From NCBI GenBank assembly GCA_030248215.1, contig JASANG010000937.1, positions 1 to 64,000 on the forward strand: a stretch of DNA of 64,000 nucleotides, in the 5' to 3' direction. The stretch's first letter is position 1. Each line of letters opens with the position of its first letter. This DNA comes from Enoplolaimus lenunculus (Eukaryota; Nematoda; Enoplea; Enoplida; Thoracostomopsidae). This document shows, piece after piece, positions 60,602 through 64,000 of this stretch. Under the pieces are notes generated by a model, which saw only the letters and a list, made by a program, of their open reading frames with translations, did no database searches and was not told the DNA's origin. Both the position numbers and the translations under genes were made by a program.

Positions 60602-63000
60602 GAGTAGTTTATGAGTCGCTCCTGGTTCATTTTGCAAAAAATGCTACTAAAACTGTTTCAGTATATATGTCAACAACTTAGAGTTTAGAAATGCAACATA
60701 TATAATAGATGCCAAAACCGTTTGACACAAAAAATGTAACGAATGTCACAAACATTATACAAGAATGTGGTTTGCAATCAGGGGCATATCCAAGAAGAGA
60801 TATAGTGGGGATCCACTGTCGAAATTTTTGAAGACAAGAAAAAAGCGATTCAACCGCTATCCAACACTCGGGATCCTTTGAAGTTTGAGGCCAAACATTT
60901 TCTTTTTAAATGAGTTTATACCCTTCCAATGCGATATTACAAGTTTTTGGTTCAGTTTGCGTTTAGTCGTTGAAAACATCAATCAAGTCCAGATAACCCA
61001 AAAATTTAATTTTTTATAAAATCTGTAGGGCACACGAAACATAATGATAGACATTGGTTCTTGGGTTTCCCAAACCAGTAGTTGTTTTGATTTGTGTCCA
61101 CAGCAGAACACTGTAGATACTACTGGCGTATATGCAAGTATCAGAGAAGTTCATGAGAAGCTCAAATACGTGAAAAATTTTCATAATTCAAATGTTTTAG
61201 GCAACTGCTGGCTGATGGCAGATAACAAACTAGAACCACAATTTCTCCAAATTTATACCAGACATTCAATCTTGTTACGGTTTAGTAATAACAAGCAATG
61301 TCTTTGTGCCATTATGATGTATCTGCTATTTGTCTGTTATTGTTGCCAATGAACTCACAAAACCAAAAGATTACTAAACCATGACTGAATAAACTATTAT
61401 TAGAACGATGAAACATTACTTAAACAGGGGTGTATTCCAGAGAAGGGAGGGATAAAGGAGTATTCCATCCCAAACTATTGAAGACACAAAGGGCACTTGA
61501 CCAGGCTTTAAAATAATCTTTCAAATTCTGGTGCACAAAATATTTTCTATTACATGAGATTACACGCTCTTGAGTTGAAGTCTTGGCTACGCCAGTACAC
61601 TTATATTAACAAGCAGCCCCTAAACTGATCACAAAGACGGGGTACTTTTCAGTAAGTAACAAAGAGTGGATATGGTTGCGTAAGTAAAATTAAAAATACT
61701 TTGTTATTCTCCAGGACCAATTTAAATTATGCACGGAACGATTATTCTGGTTCTAATGCCGTTTTTGGAATCTATAGTGCTTCTGTATAAGCAGGAAAAC
61801 AAGTAAGTAGCTCATCAAAATTTAAGTTCACAAGAACGATAAATTTTGAGTTGCTATTATTACAATGAGGAAGTTTTTCAGTTTCCTCCAATGCCGGACG
61901 TTAAAAGCAAATTGTCAACTCTATCACGCATATATTTTCTTGATGCGGTAGGCTTAGATTTTATTTCATGTGACGCATTCAAGCTTACACAGATCCAGAG
62001 ACACAAAAACAATTACATTTTTGTGACATGTAACAAATAAGGCAGTCAACTGTTAACCGAAGCATACAAAAATTTTTTATGCTAAACAATTATTGTCTGG
62101 CGTTAAATTGCAATGGTGAAAATTATACTTGGTGGGCACTGAATAATTTTAGGGAACCCTTACAATTGCAATTCAAGATTGTTTACTTTTAGGCTTAATG
62201 ATGAAGTATTGGGTCACGTCACATGGTCACATGGTCAACCCTTCGAACGATAACCCGCTAAAATTAAAACTTTGACGCATTAGCCAATTTCATATTAGGA
62301 TGGACAAACCAGCGTAATACAGAGGCCGAAAATTAAAGAACATAGAACATTAACCTCCGTAAAATAATACATTAGAAGGATTCATTGGATCAAAACACTT
62401 TGAACAGGATTAATGGCCCATATTTTCAAATGTGTATAGCATCTATCACCAGTTATAGCCACAAATTTTGAAACTATCCAACTCGTGCGATTGCGGATCT
62501 CAAAATTGGTACTGAAAAACGACAAATCAAACGCAAAAAATGTGCTGAATTTCGAACCCCGTTATTCACTGGTTCGAAATCTACAAGACCAAATTGCAAC
62601 TGGTAATAGATTCTACACACACAATTGAGAATACGAGCCAAGAATTGCGTTTAGTAGCTTCTATCTACAGACATGAAACCATGAGTATGTAAATACATTC
62701 AAAATAAACAATCTTACAATTGTCACATGCAGCCATATTTAGATTACCAAGCGATACAAAAAATACCATGTTTTTGGTGGAATAATAACATAAACACTCC
62801 GCTAAGTATAGACAAAACATCTGAAAATGCGTAAACATTGGTGAAAACGCCGGCTCTCGTACACAATTTCGTACGGTTCGCTCAGGCTCAGGCTTAGATT
62901 TTCGTTGAACAACAGGTTTAGCTATGCATAAAGCTTAGTCTTAAATGTGAGGAAAAGTGTACAGGAGCACAAAATGTAGTTAACACAAGTAACAAACAGG
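60602..63000. other. Gene-poor repeat-rich stretch
   Basis: Frames up to 102 codons (61044-61352) occur, but none shows domain motifs. The family C element at 62421-62633 and a TTAGGC-like tract at 62880-62945 are present. No gene was recognised. Confidence 0.45.
62421..62633. mobile_element. MITE family C, complete copy
   Basis: Left TATTTTCAAATGTGTATAGC continuing ATCTATCACCAGTT. Right AACTGGTAATAGATTCTACA continuing to TTGAGAATAC. 213 bp, non-coding. Confidence 0.72.
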
Positions 63001-64000
63001 TTATTGAGCCAAGCGATCCTGCGAGCGGAGCTCGGAGTTTCGCGAAGCGTTTTATATTTTGTACTTGGGGGTCGAAAGGTGGATGTCCGTCCGTCTGTCC
63101 GTCCGAAAAGAATCTCAAGAACCGCTGAACCGATTTTGATAAACTTTTTTGTTGGAAAGCCAATTATCCTGGGGTGTTAACCTCGCATTGGGGTTTTGAA
63201 ATTGCAAGCCGTTTAGTAGCTACAGACTAATTTGCATAATTAATTAAGCCTAAATTAGGACTTTCCGCAATATTTCACTAATTATTACAGTTAGAAGCAA
63301 TCTAATTTTAGCATTAAAAGGTTTTTGGGTGCGAGAAATCTGCGTAGACGGTTTACAAACCGCCAAAACCGAAGCTTGAGCAGCTAGCTAATAGATAATT
63401 TGCATATTGGCATAGTTTATAAGCCTAAATTAGGACTTTTTACAATATTTCACTAATTATTATGGTTAAAAGCAATATAATTTCAGCAGTAAAGGGTTTT
63501 TAGGTGCGAGGAATTTGAATAAATTGTTTACAAACATCCAAAACCGATAATTAAAAAGTTAGCTAATATCTAATCTGCATATTAGCTTAATTGACAAGAC
63601 AAAATTAGGACTTTTTAATGTATTTCAATAATCCTTAGGGTTTACTGAAGATTTTTTGGTGCGAGGAATCTGAATAAATTGTTTACAAACCTCCAAAATC
63701 GATAATTGAGTAGTTAGCTAATAGATAATTTGCATAGAAGCATAATTGATAAGCCTAAATTAGGCGTTTTTACAATGTTTCACTAATTATTAGCGTTACA
63801 AGCAATCAAATTTCAGCAAGAATAGGTTTTCGGGTGCGAGGAATCTGAATAAATCGCCTACAAACCTTCAAAAGCGATTATCGAATTGTTAGCTAATGGC
63901 TAATTTGCATATTTACTTAATTGACGAGACAAAATTAAGACTTTTTAAATTATTCCAATAATTATTAGGGTGGCTGAAGGGTTTTTGGGTGTGAGGAATC
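63001..64000 (-). mobile_element. Composite repeat element with hairpin end, copy 2 (cut by window edge)
   Basis: Inverted relative of 4918-5583. It starts TTATTGAGCCAAGCG, has the hairpin remnant GAGCGGAGCTCGGAGTTTCG, the GGATGTCCGTCCGTC run and then at least four diverged 150-190-bp direct units, each containing a GTTAGCTAAT and TTTGCAT motif (near 63390, 63558, 63710 and 63886). The other end lies beyond 64000. Non-coding. Confidence 0.72.

Noticed and set aside
1-64000. CRISPR arrays, operons and bacterial-type signals
   Set aside because: Introns, polyadenylation signals and gene families are eukaryotic; no such arrays were seen.

Overview
The window is nuclear DNA from an animal: AT-rich, with GT-AG introns and many short interspersed repeats. 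Seven spliced or single-exon genes can be read. Homologies were recognised by eye and no search was run. The gene set (a divergent ionotropic-receptor-like channel, a DEG/ENaC channel, PDE3, ING, POLDIP2, PLGRKT) fits a protostome invertebrate, because variant ionotropic receptors are known as a protostome family. Degenerate tracts of TTAGGC-like hexamers, the nematode telomere motif, occur through the right two thirds, but they do not settle the phylum.

Layout. 0.8-2.0 kb: a minus-strand ionotropic-receptor-like channel. 5.9-21 kb: three co-directional plus-strand housekeeping genes, PLGRKT (4 exons), an ING1/2-type PHD protein (8-9 exons) and POLDIP2 (10 exons). Their splice phases close exactly, so I regard these models as nearly complete. 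21-28 kb: repeat-rich, with a 407-bp MITE, a related fragment and an internally deleted piggyBac flanked by TTAA. 28.1-31.2 kb: a four-exon DEG/ENaC channel on the plus strand. It converges on a five-exon von Willebrand A-domain gene on the minus strand (36.0-32.4 kb), with a 29-bp minisatellite between their 3' ends. 36-41.9 kb: intergenic, with a 532-bp foldback element and a few unassigned candidate exons. 41.9-52.8 kb: the catalytic and C-terminal exons of a PDE3 cyclic-nucleotide phosphodiesterase on the minus strand; its N-terminal membrane exons were not located. 53-64 kb: almost only repeats, plus one unrecognised 121-codon frame.

Functional themes. The loci do not form a pathway. PLGRKT is a two-pass membrane protein, POLDIP2 a mitochondrial/nuclear adaptor, ING a histone H3K4me3 reader in chromatin complexes and PDE3 a membrane-associated cAMP/cGMP hydrolase. 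Two loci are ion channels and one is probably a secreted vWA protein.

Most notable are an ING domain split by about 310 residues of acidic, cysteine-rich sequence; a vWA domain that has lost its metal-binding motif; an iGluR-fold channel with almost no pore loop; a piggyBac with a repeated subterminal palindrome; TTAA-flanked elements carrying a tRNA-like promoter; and the uneven spread of TTAGGC-like tracts, which are nearly absent from the first 22 kb.
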